Positions 16,469 through 29,184 of a stretch of DNA of 64,000 nt are shown piece after piece. Location of the stretch: positions 62,001 to 126,000 of the forward strand of contig NZ_JAKNTW010000008.1 of the NCBI RefSeq assembly GCF_022213955.1, read 5' to 3'. The translations under genes and the position numbers were made by a program. The notes under the pieces were generated by a model. That model saw nothing but the letters and a program-made list of their open reading frames with translations, searched no databases and had not been told where the DNA came from. Each line of letters starts with the position of its first letter. Position 1 is the stretch's first letter. The stretch comes from Dolomitihabitans soli (GTDB taxonomy: Bacteria > Actinomycetota > Actinomycetes > Streptosporangiales > Streptosporangiaceae).

Positions 16469-16942
16469 ATGCGGTTGACAACAGCGACACTTGTGGCCGG
16501 AAGTCTGCTTCTGTCCGTCGGTTGCGGGTCCACGCAGGCCGATCCCGGCGCGCGCGGCCCTGACTCGGCGGACACCACGACGGTCGGCTCGGACGAGCCG
16601 GTGACCTCCTCGGACGGCACCCTGAAGCCGAAGCCGAAGGCGAAGCCGTCTCCGGTGCGTCCCAAGGGGCACACGGTCGACCCCCGGCCGATCCCGTGGA
16701 TCAGCGCGAAGGCCGACGACGGCAACCTGCGCCTCGTGTGGTGGTCGGGCGTCGAGCCGTGCCACACCCTGGATCGCGTCTCCGTGCGGGAGACGGCCGG
16801 GCAGGTGAAGGTGACCCTCTACGAGGGCGCCTCCGAGAAGGCGCAGAACGTCGCCTGCATCGAGATCGCCGTGCAGAAGACCACCACGGTGAAGCTCAAG
16901 GCGCCGCTGGGCGACCGCAAGGTCGTCGACGGCGCCAAGTAG
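16469..16942 (+). CDS. Secreted lipoprotein of unknown function
   Basis: 157 residues. A short N-terminal signal has lipobox LLSVGC with Cys at about residue 19, then a Ser/Thr/Pro/Lys-rich linker (KPKPKAKPSPVRPKG). A compact domain contains two cysteines (EPCHTLDRVSVRET and NVACIEI) that may form a disulfide. I do not recognise the domain family. AAAAGGA sits only 2 nt from the ATG, so a TTG at 16475 with better spacing is an alternative start. It is divergent from proline dehydrogenase. Confidence 0.65.
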   Translation: MRLTTATLVAGSLLLSVGCGSTQADPGARGPDSADTTTVGSDEPVTSSDGTLKPKPKAKPSPVRPKGHTVDPRPIPWISAKADDGNLRLVWWSGVEPCHTLDRVSVRETAGQVKVTLYEGASEKAQNVACIEIAVQKTTTVKLKAPLGDRKVVDGAK

Positions 16943-16974
16943 GTCACCCGGCCGTCGTCACCGGGCACCCATCA

Positions 16975-17002
16975 CCAGGCGCTGATCATCAGGCGCTGAT
17001 CA
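16975..17002. repeat. 14-nt tandem repeat starting at the IclR stop codon
   Basis: On the minus strand TGATCAGCGCCTGA is followed by TGATCAGCGCCTGG and then TGATGGG. The first TGA is the stop codon of the regulator; the unit length of 14 shifts the next TGA into another frame. Confidence 0.7.
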
Positions 17003-17812
17003 CGGGCCACTCGTCACGGGATAATCGAAGGAGCTGCCGGGCGGCAGGCCGAGGGCGATCGAGAGCTGCCTCGCGGTCTCGCCCACCAGCCGCCCCATCT
17101 CGTGCAACCGGGCCTCGTCGCGCACCCTGGCGACGGACACGCTGATCGCCGCCGCGACCATCCCCCGGTGGTCGCGCACCGGAGCGGACACGCCGAGCAC
17201 CCCGTCCTCCAGCTCGACGTCCGTGGTGGTGTATCCGTGCTCGCGAACGTGCGCGGCATCGGCCAGCCACTGCTTCTCGTCGCCCAGTTCGGCGGAGAGC
17301 CCGCCGGGCAGTTTGGCGCGCAGGATGGCCCTCATCTGGTCGTCGTCCCAGTCGGACAGCAGCGATCTGCTGGCCGCCGCCATGATCACGGGGATCGCGA
17401 CGCCCTCCCAGATCCGGTGGTAGGCGCGCGAGGAGGGCACGGACAGCACGGTGAGGACGCTGTCGCCGCGCAGCACGCACAGGTGCGAGTCCTCATCGAT
17501 GATCATGGCCAGTCGTCGCAGAAAGGGCGCCGCGACCTGCACCAGCCGCGACTGCGAGGTCCGTGCGGCCAAGGCGAACAGCCGCCACCCGAGACGGTAG
17601 CGGCGGGTCACCGGATCGCGCTCGACCATGCCCTCGGACTCCAGGGATCGCAGCGCCCGCGACACCTGACTCTTCTCCCTGCCCAGCCGCTGCGCGATCC
17701 AGCTCACCCCGAGCCCGTCGACGTCACGACCACCCCCGTGACCTGCGAGCAGTTCGAGGATCTCCATGTCCCGGCGTAGCCCCACAGAAGACGCCGACGG
17801 GTTCTCGATCAT
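17000..17812 (-). CDS. IclR-family transcriptional regulator
   Basis: 270 residues. The N-terminal winged HTH contains GVSWIAQRLGREKSQVSRAL and LESEGMVERD. The C-terminal effector domain has DEDSHLCVLRGDS, PVIMAAASRSLLSD, EHGYTTTDVELEDGVLGVSA and APVRDHRGMVAAAISVS, the classic IclR layout. The ATG at 17812 has a GGAG ribosome binding site. It is divergent from the osmoprotectant ABC operon, with a 17-bp palindrome between the two, so autoregulation and control of the transporter are likely. The effector is not known. Confidence 0.9.
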   Translation of the reverse strand: MIENPSASSVGLRRDMEILELLAGHGGGRDVDGLGVSWIAQRLGREKSQVSRALRSLESEGMVERDPVTRRYRLGWRLFALAARTSQSRLVQVAAPFLRRLAMIIDEDSHLCVLRGDSVLTVLSVPSSRAYHRIWEGVAIPVIMAAASRSLLSDWDDDQMRAILRAKLPGGLSAELGDEKQWLADAAHVREHGYTTTDVELEDGVLGVSAPVRDHRGMVAAAISVSVARVRDEARLHEMGRLVGETARQLSIALGLPPGSSFDYPVTSGP

Positions 17813-17835
17813 CCCGCTCCACCCATAAGGAAATC

Positions 17836-17852
17836 GTTGCACTGGGTGCAAC
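17836..17852. promoter_or_regulatory. Candidate IclR operator
   Basis: GTTGCACTGGGTGCAAC: perfect 7-bp arms around TGG, 24 bp upstream of the IclR start codon and about 30 bp before the -35 of the ABC operon. Confidence 0.55.
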
Positions 17853-17884
17853 TAGTTTTGCGCTGCCAACAACAAATGCGTACC

Positions 17885-17914
17885 TTGACATAACTCGATA
17901 CGCCAGCGTAAACG
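17885..17914 (+). promoter_or_regulatory. Promoter of the osmoprotectant ABC operon
   Basis: A perfect -35 TTGACA (17885-17890) is followed at about 17-18 bp by GTAAAC/TAAACG as a weak -10, 15 bp before the ribosome binding site of the first permease gene. Confidence 0.4.
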
Positions 17915-17928
17915 AAGAAGGGTCGTCT

Positions 17929-18582
17929 ATGAGCTTGAGCGAGTACGTGGCCTCTCGCTGGGACACGCTCTCACTTGCTGCCGCTGAGCACGCTCTGGTC
18001 GTGGCGATCGCGATCGGCATCGCCACGCTGGCCGGCGTGGGGATCGGCCTCGTCACCCACCGCGTTCCACGGGCCAGCAACGCCTCGCTCGCGGTCTCCG
18101 CAGGCATCCTGACCATCCCTTCCCTCGCCCTGCTCACCCTGCTGATCCCGATCACCGGGCTCGGCTGGACCTCCACTCTCGTGGCGCTCACCGCGTACGC
18201 TCTCCTGCCGATCATCCGCAACACCGTCGTCGGGCTGCGCGGGGTCGACCGCGCCACCGTCGAGGCGGGGCGGGGGATGGGCATGAGCCGCGTCCGTGTG
18301 CTGATGAAGGTGCAGCTACCGCTCGCCTGGCCGCTGATCCTGACCGGTATCCGCGTCTCGACCCAGATGCTCATCGGAATCGCGGCCATCGCCGCCTTCG
18401 TGGACGGGCCTGGACTCGGCACCCAGATCTTCGAAGGGCTCTCCCGCCTGGGCTCGGTGAACTCGCTCAACGCGACGCTCGCCGGGACGTTCGGCATCGT
18501 GATCGTCGCGCTGCTCTTCGATCTCTTCTTCTCAGTCGTTCGCCATCTGACCACCCCTAGGGGGCTTCGTGTTCGAAACTGA
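17929..18582 (+). CDS. Osmoprotectant ABC transporter permease (OpuCB-like)
   Basis: 217 residues with about six membrane segments and the permease EAA-type loop VEAGRGMGMSRVRVLMKVQLP, preceded by YALLPIIRNTVVGLRGV. These are the sequence hallmarks of the OpuB/OpuC/ProW family for glycine betaine, carnitine and choline. An AAGAAGGG ribosome binding site precedes the ATG. First gene of an operon in the order permease, ATPase, permease, binding protein; its 3' end overlaps the ATPase gene by 14 nt. Confidence 0.88.
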   Translation: MSLSEYVASRWDTLSLAAAEHALVVAIAIGIATLAGVGIGLVTHRVPRASNASLAVSAGILTIPSLALLTLLIPITGLGWTSTLVALTAYALLPIIRNTVVGLRGVDRATVEAGRGMGMSRVRVLMKVQLPLAWPLILTGIRVSTQMLIGIAAIAAFVDGPGLGTQIFEGLSRLGSVNSLNATLAGTFGIVIVALLFDLFFSVVRHLTTPRGLRVRN

Positions 18583-19546
18583 TACCGGGGGCGCACAGAT
18601 CCAGCTCCGCGCACTGACCAAGCAGTTTCCCGGTCAGGCCGAACCGGCGGTCGACAGCGTCGACCTCGACATTCCCGCCGGAGAACTCGTCGCCTTCGTC
18701 GGACCATCGGGGTGCGGCAAGACGACCACCATGAAGATGATCAACCGTCTGGTCGAGCCCACGTCGGGAGAGATCCGGATCGGCGGCGAGGACGTCCTCG
18801 CCCTGCCCCCCGACGAACTGCGCAGGCACATCGGCTACGTGATCCAGCAGATCGGCCTCTTCCCGCACCTGACCATCGGGGAGAACGTGGGCCTGGTGCC
18901 CAAACTCCTCGGCTGGGACCGCCCCAAGGCGGAGGCCCGCACCGAGGACCTCCTCGCGCTGGTCAACCTGGAACCCGGCGAGTACCGCGACCGCTACCCG
19001 CGCCAGCTCTCCGGCGGCCAGCAGCAGCGGGTGGGCGTCGCCAGAGCGCTGGCCGCCGACCCGCCCGTCATGCTGATGGACGAGCCGTTCGGCGCCACCG
19101 ACCCGATCACCCGCGAGCACCTGCAGAACGAGTTCCTCAAACTGCAGAAGGACCTGCGCAAGACGATCATCTTCGTGACGCACGACTTCGAAGAGGCCAT
19201 CAAACTCGGCGACCGCATCGCCGTACTCCGCAACCAGTCGCACATCGCGCAGTACGACACGCCCGCCAACATCCTCGCCAATCCCGCCGACGACTACGTC
19301 GCGAGCTTCATCGGGGCCGACGCGACGCTCAAGCGGCTCGCCCTGATGACCGTCGACGAGGTGCCCACCGAGGGCCCGCCCGACCCGGCGCTGCCGCAGG
19401 TCGAGACCGGCACCAGCCTCCGCGAGGCGCTCGACCTCATGGTCGCCAACGGCACCGACCGCTGCAGCTCCCCCGCGGGGGTGCTCAGCTACACGGCGCT
19501 GTGCGCGTCTATCGGCAGGGAGGAAGTAGCGGCCGGTGACCGCTGA
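18569..19546 (+). CDS. Osmoprotectant ABC transporter ATP-binding protein (OpuCA-like)
   Basis: 325 residues. It has Walker A GPSGCGKTT, Q-loop VIQQIGLFPH, signature LSGGQQQRVG, Walker B VMLMDEPFGATDP and switch TIIFVTHDFEEA. The C-terminal part (about residues 255-325) resembles only a shortened CBS region, whereas many OpuCA proteins carry two full CBS domains that sense ionic strength. Osmotic gating may therefore differ. It starts from GTG inside the end of the first permease gene and overlaps the second permease by 11 nt, a tightly coupled operon. Confidence 0.9.
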   Translation: MFETDTGGAQIQLRALTKQFPGQAEPAVDSVDLDIPAGELVAFVGPSGCGKTTTMKMINRLVEPTSGEIRIGGEDVLALPPDELRRHIGYVIQQIGLFPHLTIGENVGLVPKLLGWDRPKAEARTEDLLALVNLEPGEYRDRYPRQLSGGQQQRVGVARALAADPPVMLMDEPFGATDPITREHLQNEFLKLQKDLRKTIIFVTHDFEEAIKLGDRIAVLRNQSHIAQYDTPANILANPADDYVASFIGADATLKRLALMTVDEVPTEGPPDPALPQVETGTSLREALDLMVANGTDRCSSPAGVLSYTALCASIGREEVAAGDR

Positions 19547-20309
19547 GACACTTCGCGCCGCCGCCGCGCAGCCCACGAACCTCAGGTACGGCAAGGGTCT
19601 GCGGAAGCTGATCACGCCGGTGGCGATCGCCATCGTGCTCGCCGCGCTCTACGTCTGGGTCGGCACCCTGCAACTCGACTCCATCGAACAGCGCAGCCTG
19701 AACAGCGCGGTGATCATCCAGAAGGCGATCGAACACCTGCGGCTGACCGTCGTGGCCACCGCCCTCGTCGTGGTGATCGCGATCCCCCTCGGCGTCGTCG
19801 CGTCCCGGGCCAAGAACCGGCTGATCACGCCGTTCATCCTGGGGACGGCCAACCTGGGCCAGGCGGTGCCGGCGATCGGCCTGCTGGTGCTGTGCACCTT
19901 CGTGATGGGGGTGGGGTTCCAGACGGCCCTCGTCGGGCTGGTGGCCTATGCCGTACTGCCGGTGTTGCGTAACACCATGGTCGGCGTCCAGCAGGTGGAT
20001 CCCGCGCTGATCGAGGCGGCGCGCGGGATGGGCATGACCAAGGGCCAGGTGCTGCGCCGGGTGGAGCTCAAGCTGGCCGTGCCCGCCATCCTGGCCGGGC
20101 TGCGCACCTCGCTGGTGCTCACCGTCGGCATGGCCACGATGGGCGCCTTCGTCGCCGCGGGCGGCTTCGGCGAGCTGATCATCAACGGGCTGAAGCTGCA
20201 GCGGATGCCCGTGACGATCGTCGGCGGCGTGCTCACCGCGTCCATCGCCTTCCTCGTCGACTGGCTGGGGGGTCTGGCCGAGGACCTGCTCAAGCCCCGT
20301 GGCATGTGA
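19536..20309 (+). CDS. Osmoprotectant ABC transporter permease, second subunit (OpuCD-like)
   Basis: 257 residues with the same permease loop as the first (IEAARGMGMTKGQVLRRVEL) and YAVLPVLRNTMVGVQQV, plus an extra N-terminal extension and membrane segment (LITPVAIAIVLAALYVWVG). The GTG start lies within the ATPase gene. With the first permease it would form a heterodimeric channel. The substrate is inferred from the binding protein downstream. Confidence 0.88.
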   Translation: MTAETLRAAAAQPTNLRYGKGLRKLITPVAIAIVLAALYVWVGTLQLDSIEQRSLNSAVIIQKAIEHLRLTVVATALVVVIAIPLGVVASRAKNRLITPFILGTANLGQAVPAIGLLVLCTFVMGVGFQTALVGLVAYAVLPVLRNTMVGVQQVDPALIEAARGMGMTKGQVLRRVELKLAVPAILAGLRTSLVLTVGMATMGAFVAAGGFGELIINGLKLQRMPVTIVGGVLTASIAFLVDWLGGLAEDLLKPRGM

Positions 20310-20356
20310 TTTTTTCCGTAGTACGAACGCCAATCGAGATCTGAGGTGCTCTTTTC

Positions 20357-21334
20357 ATGGGTTTCCGGCTCCATCGGACCCTTCGCCGTCCCACCGTGCT
20401 GCTCACCGCGGCCGCCCTGACCATGACCGCCGTCGCCGGGTGCGGCGCGGGTGGCACCGAGACCGCCAGCGTGAGCGAGAAGCTCAAGGGCGCCAAGCTC
20501 GTGGTCGGCTCCAAGGACTTCACCGAGAACATCGTGCTCGGCCAGATCGCCGTCCAGCTGCTCGCGGCCAACGGCGCCGAGGTCACGGACAAGACCAACC
20601 TCGGCGGCACGGTCGCCAACCGGAAGGCTCTGGAGTCCGGCGCGATCGACCTCTACTGGGAGTATTCGGGCTCCGGCTGGATCGAGCACCTGAGACACCC
20701 CGACCCCATCCCGGACGCCGCCGAGCAGTTCGCGGCCACCGCGAAGGAGGACCTGGAGAAGAACAAGCTCAAGTGGCTCGGGCCGACGCCGCTGAACAAC
20801 ACCTACGCGCTGGCGATCCGCTCGGAGAAGGCGAAGGAACTGGGCGTCAAGACGCTGTCCGACGTCGCCGAGCTGGCCAAGACCAAGCCGCAGGAGGCCA
20901 CGCTGTGCATCGAGACGGAGTTCTCCACCCGTAACGACGGTCTGCCGGGGTTGTCGAAGAAGTACGGCATGACGATCCCCAAGGACCAGGTCAAGGTGCT
21001 CGACACGGGCGTCGTCTACACCGAGACCGACAAGGGCCAGGCGTGCAACTTCGGCGAGGTGTTCACCACCGACGGCCGGATCGCCGCGCTTGACCTGACG
21101 GTGCTGGAGGACGACAAGAAGTTCTTCCCGGTCTACAACGCCGCGGTCACCCTCAAGGACGAGACCTTCAAGAAGCATCCGGCACTGGAGTCCGTTCTCC
21201 AGCCGGTGATCGCGAAGCTCGACGACGCCACCATGCAGAAGATGAACGCCCGCGTGGACGTCGAGGGCCAGGAGCCGAAGACGGTCGCAGAGGAGTGGCT
21301 GCAGGAAGCCGGTTTCCTCGGCGGTGCCCAGTAG
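20357..21334 (+). CDS. Osmoprotectant-binding lipoprotein (OpuCC-like)
   Basis: 325 residues with a lipoprotein signal (lipobox TAVAGC, Cys at about residue 30). The mature part opens KLVVGSKDFTENIVLGQIAV, the standard start of OpuAC/OpuCC-type betaine/choline receptors, and contains NLGGTVANRKALESGAIDLYWEYSG. It follows the second permease after 47 nt and ends the operon; a strong terminator is 16 bp further on. Confidence 0.9.
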   Translation: MGFRLHRTLRRPTVLLTAAALTMTAVAGCGAGGTETASVSEKLKGAKLVVGSKDFTENIVLGQIAVQLLAANGAEVTDKTNLGGTVANRKALESGAIDLYWEYSGSGWIEHLRHPDPIPDAAEQFAATAKEDLEKNKLKWLGPTPLNNTYALAIRSEKAKELGVKTLSDVAELAKTKPQEATLCIETEFSTRNDGLPGLSKKYGMTIPKDQVKVLDTGVVYTETDKGQACNFGEVFTTDGRIAALDLTVLEDDKKFFPVYNAAVTLKDETFKKHPALESVLQPVIAKLDDATMQKMNARVDVEGQEPKTVAEEWLQEAGFLGGAQ

Positions 21335-23392
<2,058 letters not shown>

Positions 23393-23418
23393 CGCCGTTC
23401 AGGCGAGGGGAGCAATCT

Positions 23419-24048
23419 GTGAACACGCGTGAGAACGGGCCCGACCAGGAGCCGGTGATCCGCGACAATCGCAAGATCGATCCGGAGACGGGCCAGGCCA
23501 GGGAGACGGGCCAGAGCAGGGAGACGGACCAGGGGCCGGCGGAGAAGCCGGTCACCCCGCCGCCGCCCCCCGCCGCGGGCGGTGGCGACATCGCCGCCCA
23601 GCTCGCCGAGCGCACCTTCGACCTGCAGCGGCTCCAGGCGGAGTACGCCAACTACCGCAAGCGGGTCGAACGCGACCGGGTCGTGGTGAAGGAGCAGGCG
23701 GTCGCGGGCGCGCTGACCGAGCTGCTCCCGGTGCTCGACGACATCGGCCGGGCCCGCGACCACGGCGAGCTCACCGGCGGTTTCGCCAAGGTGAGCGAGT
23801 CCTTGGAGACGGCGCTGGGCAAGCTGGGCCTCACCTCCTACGGTGCCAAGGGCGACCTGTTCGACCCGACGGTGCACGAGGCGCTGATGCACAGCTACTC
23901 CTCCGAGGTCACCGAGCCGACCTGTGTCGAGATCCTGCAACTCGGCTACCGGATCGGCGAGCGCGTCGTCCGGCCGGCCAGGGTCGCGGTCGCCGAGCCG
24001 GCCGATCCGGAACCCCCGGCAGAGGTCCCCGACCCCGCCGACAACTGA
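23419..24048 (+). CDS. grpE: Nucleotide exchange factor GrpE
   Basis: 209 residues. A low-complexity acidic/polar N-terminus precedes the coiled-coil dimerisation helix (AERTFDLQRLQAEYANYRKR) and the C-terminal beta domain (SYGAKGDLFDPTVHEALMH, LQLGYRIGERVVRPARVAV). It releases ADP from DnaK. GAGGGGAG six bases upstream supports the GTG at 23419; an alternative GTG at 23389 overlaps the dnaK stop. Confidence 0.95.
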   Translation: MNTRENGPDQEPVIRDNRKIDPETGQARETGQSRETDQGPAEKPVTPPPPPAAGGGDIAAQLAERTFDLQRLQAEYANYRKRVERDRVVVKEQAVAGALTELLPVLDDIGRARDHGELTGGFAKVSESLETALGKLGLTSYGAKGDLFDPTVHEALMHSYSSEVTEPTCVEILQLGYRIGERVVRPARVAVAEPADPEPPAEVPDPADN

Positions 24049-24086
24049 ACCCAAAACCCCCTCTTTATCTACGAAGGACGAGATAG

Positions 24087-25277
24087 ATGAGCACCAAGGA
24101 CTACTTGGAGAAGGACTACTACGCCGTCCTTGGTGTGCCGAAGACCGCCACCGCAGAAGAGATCAAGAAGGCCTACCGGAAACTCGCCAGGCAGTACCAC
24201 CCGGACGCCAACCAGGGCAGCACGGAGACCGAGTCCAAGTTCAAGGAGGTCTCCGAAGCCTACGACGTGCTCAGCGACGCCAAGCGCCGCAAGGAGTACG
24301 ACGAGGCGCGCGCCCTGTTCGGCTCGGGGGTGGGCAGCTACGCCGGGGGCTCGGGAGGCTCCCGCGGCGGCGGTTTCCCGTTCGACTTCGGCGACCTGTT
24401 CGGCGGCACCGGGGGCGGCGCCCAGTCGGGCGGCACCGGTGAGCGGATCGGCGACATCTTCGGAGGGTTGTTCAACCGCGGCGGCGGGCAGCGTACGACG
24501 AGCACCACCCGCCCCCGCCGCGGCCAGGACATCGAGTCGGAGGTCTCGCTGTCCTTCACCGAGGCCGCCGAGGGCACCACGGTGTCCCTGCGGCTGACCA
24601 CCTCCTCCGCCTGTACGGCGTGCACCGGCACCGGGGCCAAGGCCGGCACCACCCCGCGCGTCTGCCCGACGTGCGAGGGCACCGGCGCCGCCAGCCGCAA
24701 CCTCGGCAACTTCGCCTTCTCCGAGCCGTGCCGCGACTGCAAGGGCCGCGGGCTCCTCGTCGACGACCCGTGCCCGGTGTGCGACGGCAGCGGCCGCGGC
24801 AAGAGCACCCGCACCATCCAGGCGCGCATCCCGGCCGGGGTCGGCGACGGCCAGCGGATCCGGCTCAAGGCCAAGGGCGCCCCGGGCGAGAACGGCGGCC
24901 CCGCGGGTGACCTTTACGTGCAGATCCACGTCAAGGCGCACTCGGTCTTCGGCCGTTCGGGCGAGAACCTCACGATCACCGTCCCGGTGACCTTCGCCGA
25001 GGCGGCGCTCGGGGCCGAGATCCGGGTGCCGGTTCTCAAGGGCCTGCCGGTGACGGTGCGCATTCCCGAAGGCACGCCCAACGGCCGCACCTTCCGGGTG
25101 CGCGGTCGTGGCGTCACCCGCAAGGACGGCACCAAGGGTGACCTGCTCGTCACCGTCGAGGTCACCGTTCCGCAGCAACTCGACGACAAGGCCCGCACCC
25201 TGCTTTCCGAGTACCGCGACGTCACCTCGGGGGCGGACCCCCGGGCAGAGCTGATCCAGCAGGCCAGAAGCGAGTGA
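24087..25277 (+). CDS. dnaJ: Chaperone DnaJ
   Basis: 396 residues. The N-terminal J domain contains YHPDAN (HPD motif), followed by a Gly/Phe-rich linker (about residues 75-130). Four zinc-binding CxxCxGxG repeats follow ([32 protein letters not shown]), then C-terminal substrate-binding domains. It stimulates DnaK ATPase and delivers substrates. An AAGGA ribosome binding site precedes the ATG. It is followed 4 nt later by hspR, the standard actinobacterial dnaK-grpE-dnaJ1-hspR order. Confidence 0.97.
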   Translation: MSTKDYLEKDYYAVLGVPKTATAEEIKKAYRKLARQYHPDANQGSTETESKFKEVSEAYDVLSDAKRRKEYDEARALFGSGVGSYAGGSGGSRGGGFPFDFGDLFGGTGGGAQSGGTGERIGDIFGGLFNRGGGQRTTSTTRPRRGQDIESEVSLSFTEAAEGTTVSLRLTTSSACTACTGTGAKAGTTPRVCPTCEGTGAASRNLGNFAFSEPCRDCKGRGLLVDDPCPVCDGSGRGKSTRTIQARIPAGVGDGQRIRLKAKGAPGENGGPAGDLYVQIHVKAHSVFGRSGENLTITVPVTFAEAALGAEIRVPVLKGLPVTVRIPEGTPNGRTFRVRGRGVTRKDGTKGDLLVTVEVTVPQQLDDKARTLLSEYRDVTSGADPRAELIQQARSE

Positions 25278-25281
25278 TCCG

Positions 25282-25629
25282 ATGGACGCCAACTTCTTCG
25301 ATCTGTCCGACGAGACCCCTGTCTATGTGATCTCGGTGGCCGCCCAGTTGTCCGGCCTCCATCCGCAGACGCTCCGGCAGTACGACCGTCTCGGCCTGGT
25401 CAGCCCGGGTCGTACGGCGGGACGCGGCCGGCTCTACTCCACCCGCGACATCGTGATGCTCCGCGAGGTTCAGCGGCTCTCCCAGGAGGAGGGCATCAAC
25501 CTCGCGGGCATCAAGCGCATTCTGCTGCTCGAAAACGACAACATCAGGCTGCGCGACGAGGTCGACCGGCTCCGCGCCGAGATCTCCATGATCCGTGCGT
25601 TGATCCGCTACGAACTCCCACCCGCTTGA
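25282..25629 (+). CDS. hspR: Heat-shock repressor HspR (MerR family)
   Basis: 115 residues. A MerR-type winged helix (YVISVAAQLSGLHPQTLRQY, GRGRLYSTRDIVML) is followed by a C-terminal coiled coil (LENDNIRLRDEVDRLRAEI). It binds HAIR inverted repeats using DnaK as co-repressor in studied actinomycetes, giving feedback control of the operon it belongs to. It begins 4 nt after dnaJ and ends 27 nt before clpB. Confidence 0.97.
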   Translation: MDANFFDLSDETPVYVISVAAQLSGLHPQTLRQYDRLGLVSPGRTAGRGRLYSTRDIVMLREVQRLSQEEGINLAGIKRILLLENDNIRLRDEVDRLRAEISMIRALIRYELPPA

Positions 25630-25654
25630 TCATGGCTTGACCAGGGGGATCAAG
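25625..25654. promoter_or_regulatory. HAIR-like repeats before clpB
   Basis: CTTGATC (25625-25631), CTTGACC (25636-25642) and GATCAAG (25648-25654). The outer pair is a perfect 7-bp inverted repeat; the inner pair resembles a HAIR site but with a 5-bp instead of 7-bp spacer. It overlaps the hspR stop and the clpB ribosome binding site. Confidence 0.45.
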
Positions 25655-25656
25655 GT

Positions 25657-28251
<2,595 letters not shown>

Positions 28252-28278
28252 GGGCTTGACCAGCATTCGGTCAAGCCC
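28252..28278. promoter_or_regulatory. HAIR-like palindrome after clpB
   Basis: Perfect 10-bp arms GGGCTTGACC / GGTCAAGCCC with a 7-bp spacer start immediately after the clpB stop. The core CTTGA-N11-TCAAG has exactly HAIR geometry. It could also fold as an RNA hairpin, but no T-run follows. Either terminator/attenuator of the heat-shock block or an HspR site for the next gene. Confidence 0.5.
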
Positions 28279-28347
28279 ACCTGGGCGGTCCGCCGATCGC
28301 GATAGCTTCGGCGATCGTCGATGACCGCACACATCAGGGGGGCGTCA

Positions 28348-28944
28348 ATGTCGGACGCAGCACGCAGAATACGAGGGATCCTGGCGGTGGGGGTGCTCAC
28401 CGCCGGGGTCACCTGGCTGACCACGAGCGCGGCCGAGGCCGATGTCACGTGTGAGAAGTCAGGATCGATCGGGGTGGCGAAGGGGACCATCAGCCGGCCC
28501 GCGTCGATCTGCGACCTCAACACCGACTCACTGGCCCGGACCGCGGGCAGACTGGCTCCCGCACCCGCCGCCGGGACGCTCGGCTCCGCCAGGGAGCTGG
28601 CCAGGAGGGCGGGCCTGCCGGGCCTCGAAGGGGCCTCCGGCGTACTGAGCCTCGCCGACGGCGGCGGCACGGCCGCGGGCACGGTCGCCTCCGCGCTCCC
28701 GGGCCTCTCGGGTACGGCGGCGGGGCTGCCCGTCGTCGGCGACCTGCCCAAGCAGCCGTTGCCCGTCGCGAACGACGTGAACCTGACGAGCCCCGCGGCA
28801 CCCGCGGCCCCCAAGGCCCCGGCGCCCAAGGCTCCGGACAGCGCCGTCCCCGCCCTGAACACGGTCGAGGACGTGGTCTCCGACCTCGGCGCCACGGACG
28901 ATCTGCTCCCGGGCGAGCTGGCCCCCGGCCTCGGCCTGCACTGA
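28348..28944 (+). CDS. Secreted Ala/Gly/Pro-rich protein of unknown function
   Basis: 198 residues. A signal peptide (RRIRGILAVGVLTAGVTWLT, cleavage near AAEA) is followed by a short region with two cysteines (DVTCEKSG and PASICDL), then a long, probably disordered Ala/Gly/Leu/Pro sequence (APAAPKAPAPKAPDS). No domain was recognised. GGGGGG precedes the ATG at 28348. It lies 96 bp after clpB, with the HAIR-like palindrome between them. Confidence 0.65.
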   Translation: MSDAARRIRGILAVGVLTAGVTWLTTSAAEADVTCEKSGSIGVAKGTISRPASICDLNTDSLARTAGRLAPAPAAGTLGSARELARRAGLPGLEGASGVLSLADGGGTAAGTVASALPGLSGTAAGLPVVGDLPKQPLPVANDVNLTSPAAPAAPKAPAPKAPDSAVPALNTVEDVVSDLGATDDLLPGELAPGLGLH

Positions 28945-28956
28945 CCGCACTGACCC
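28939..28956. repeat. 9-nt tandem duplication including a stop codon
   Basis: CACTGACCG followed by CACTGACCC; the first TGA is the stop of the secreted protein gene. Short, so it could be chance, but it matches the pattern at other gene ends. Confidence 0.4.
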
Positions 28957-29074
28957 ACGCCGTCCATCGGACCGGCGGCGGGAGGTTCGCTTTCACCGCC
29001 ACCCGACGCCGGACGGCGAAGGGCCGGGCGACGGGCGCAGCGGAACCAGGGGGACGCCGCGTCGGTTGCACGCG

Positions 29075-29103
29075 AGAGGCCACGGTCGATGACCGTGGCC
29101 TCT
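29075..29103. terminator. Bidirectional terminator hairpin
   Basis: Perfect 13-bp stem AGAGGCCACGGTC / GACCGTGGCCTCT with GAT loop, between two convergent genes. Only a short TT follows. Confidence 0.8.
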
Positions 29104-29184
29104 TCCGTGTCAGGACTTCCGCGTCCGGAACTTTTGTGTCAGGAACTTTCGTGTCAGGAACTTCGTGTCAGGACTTTCGTGTCA
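29104..29184. repeat. 14-15-nt tandem array beginning at a stop codon
   Basis: Read on the minus strand, about six units of the type TGACACGAAAGTCC or TGACACGAAGTTCC follow one another. The first TGA is the stop codon of the TPR gene. Because unit lengths are 14 and 15, the successive TGA triplets fall in different frames. Confidence 0.85.

Noticed and set aside
29104-29184. Tandem repeats considered as a CRISPR array
   Set aside because: Units are only 14-15 nt, directly abutting, with no unique spacers and no cas genes nearby.
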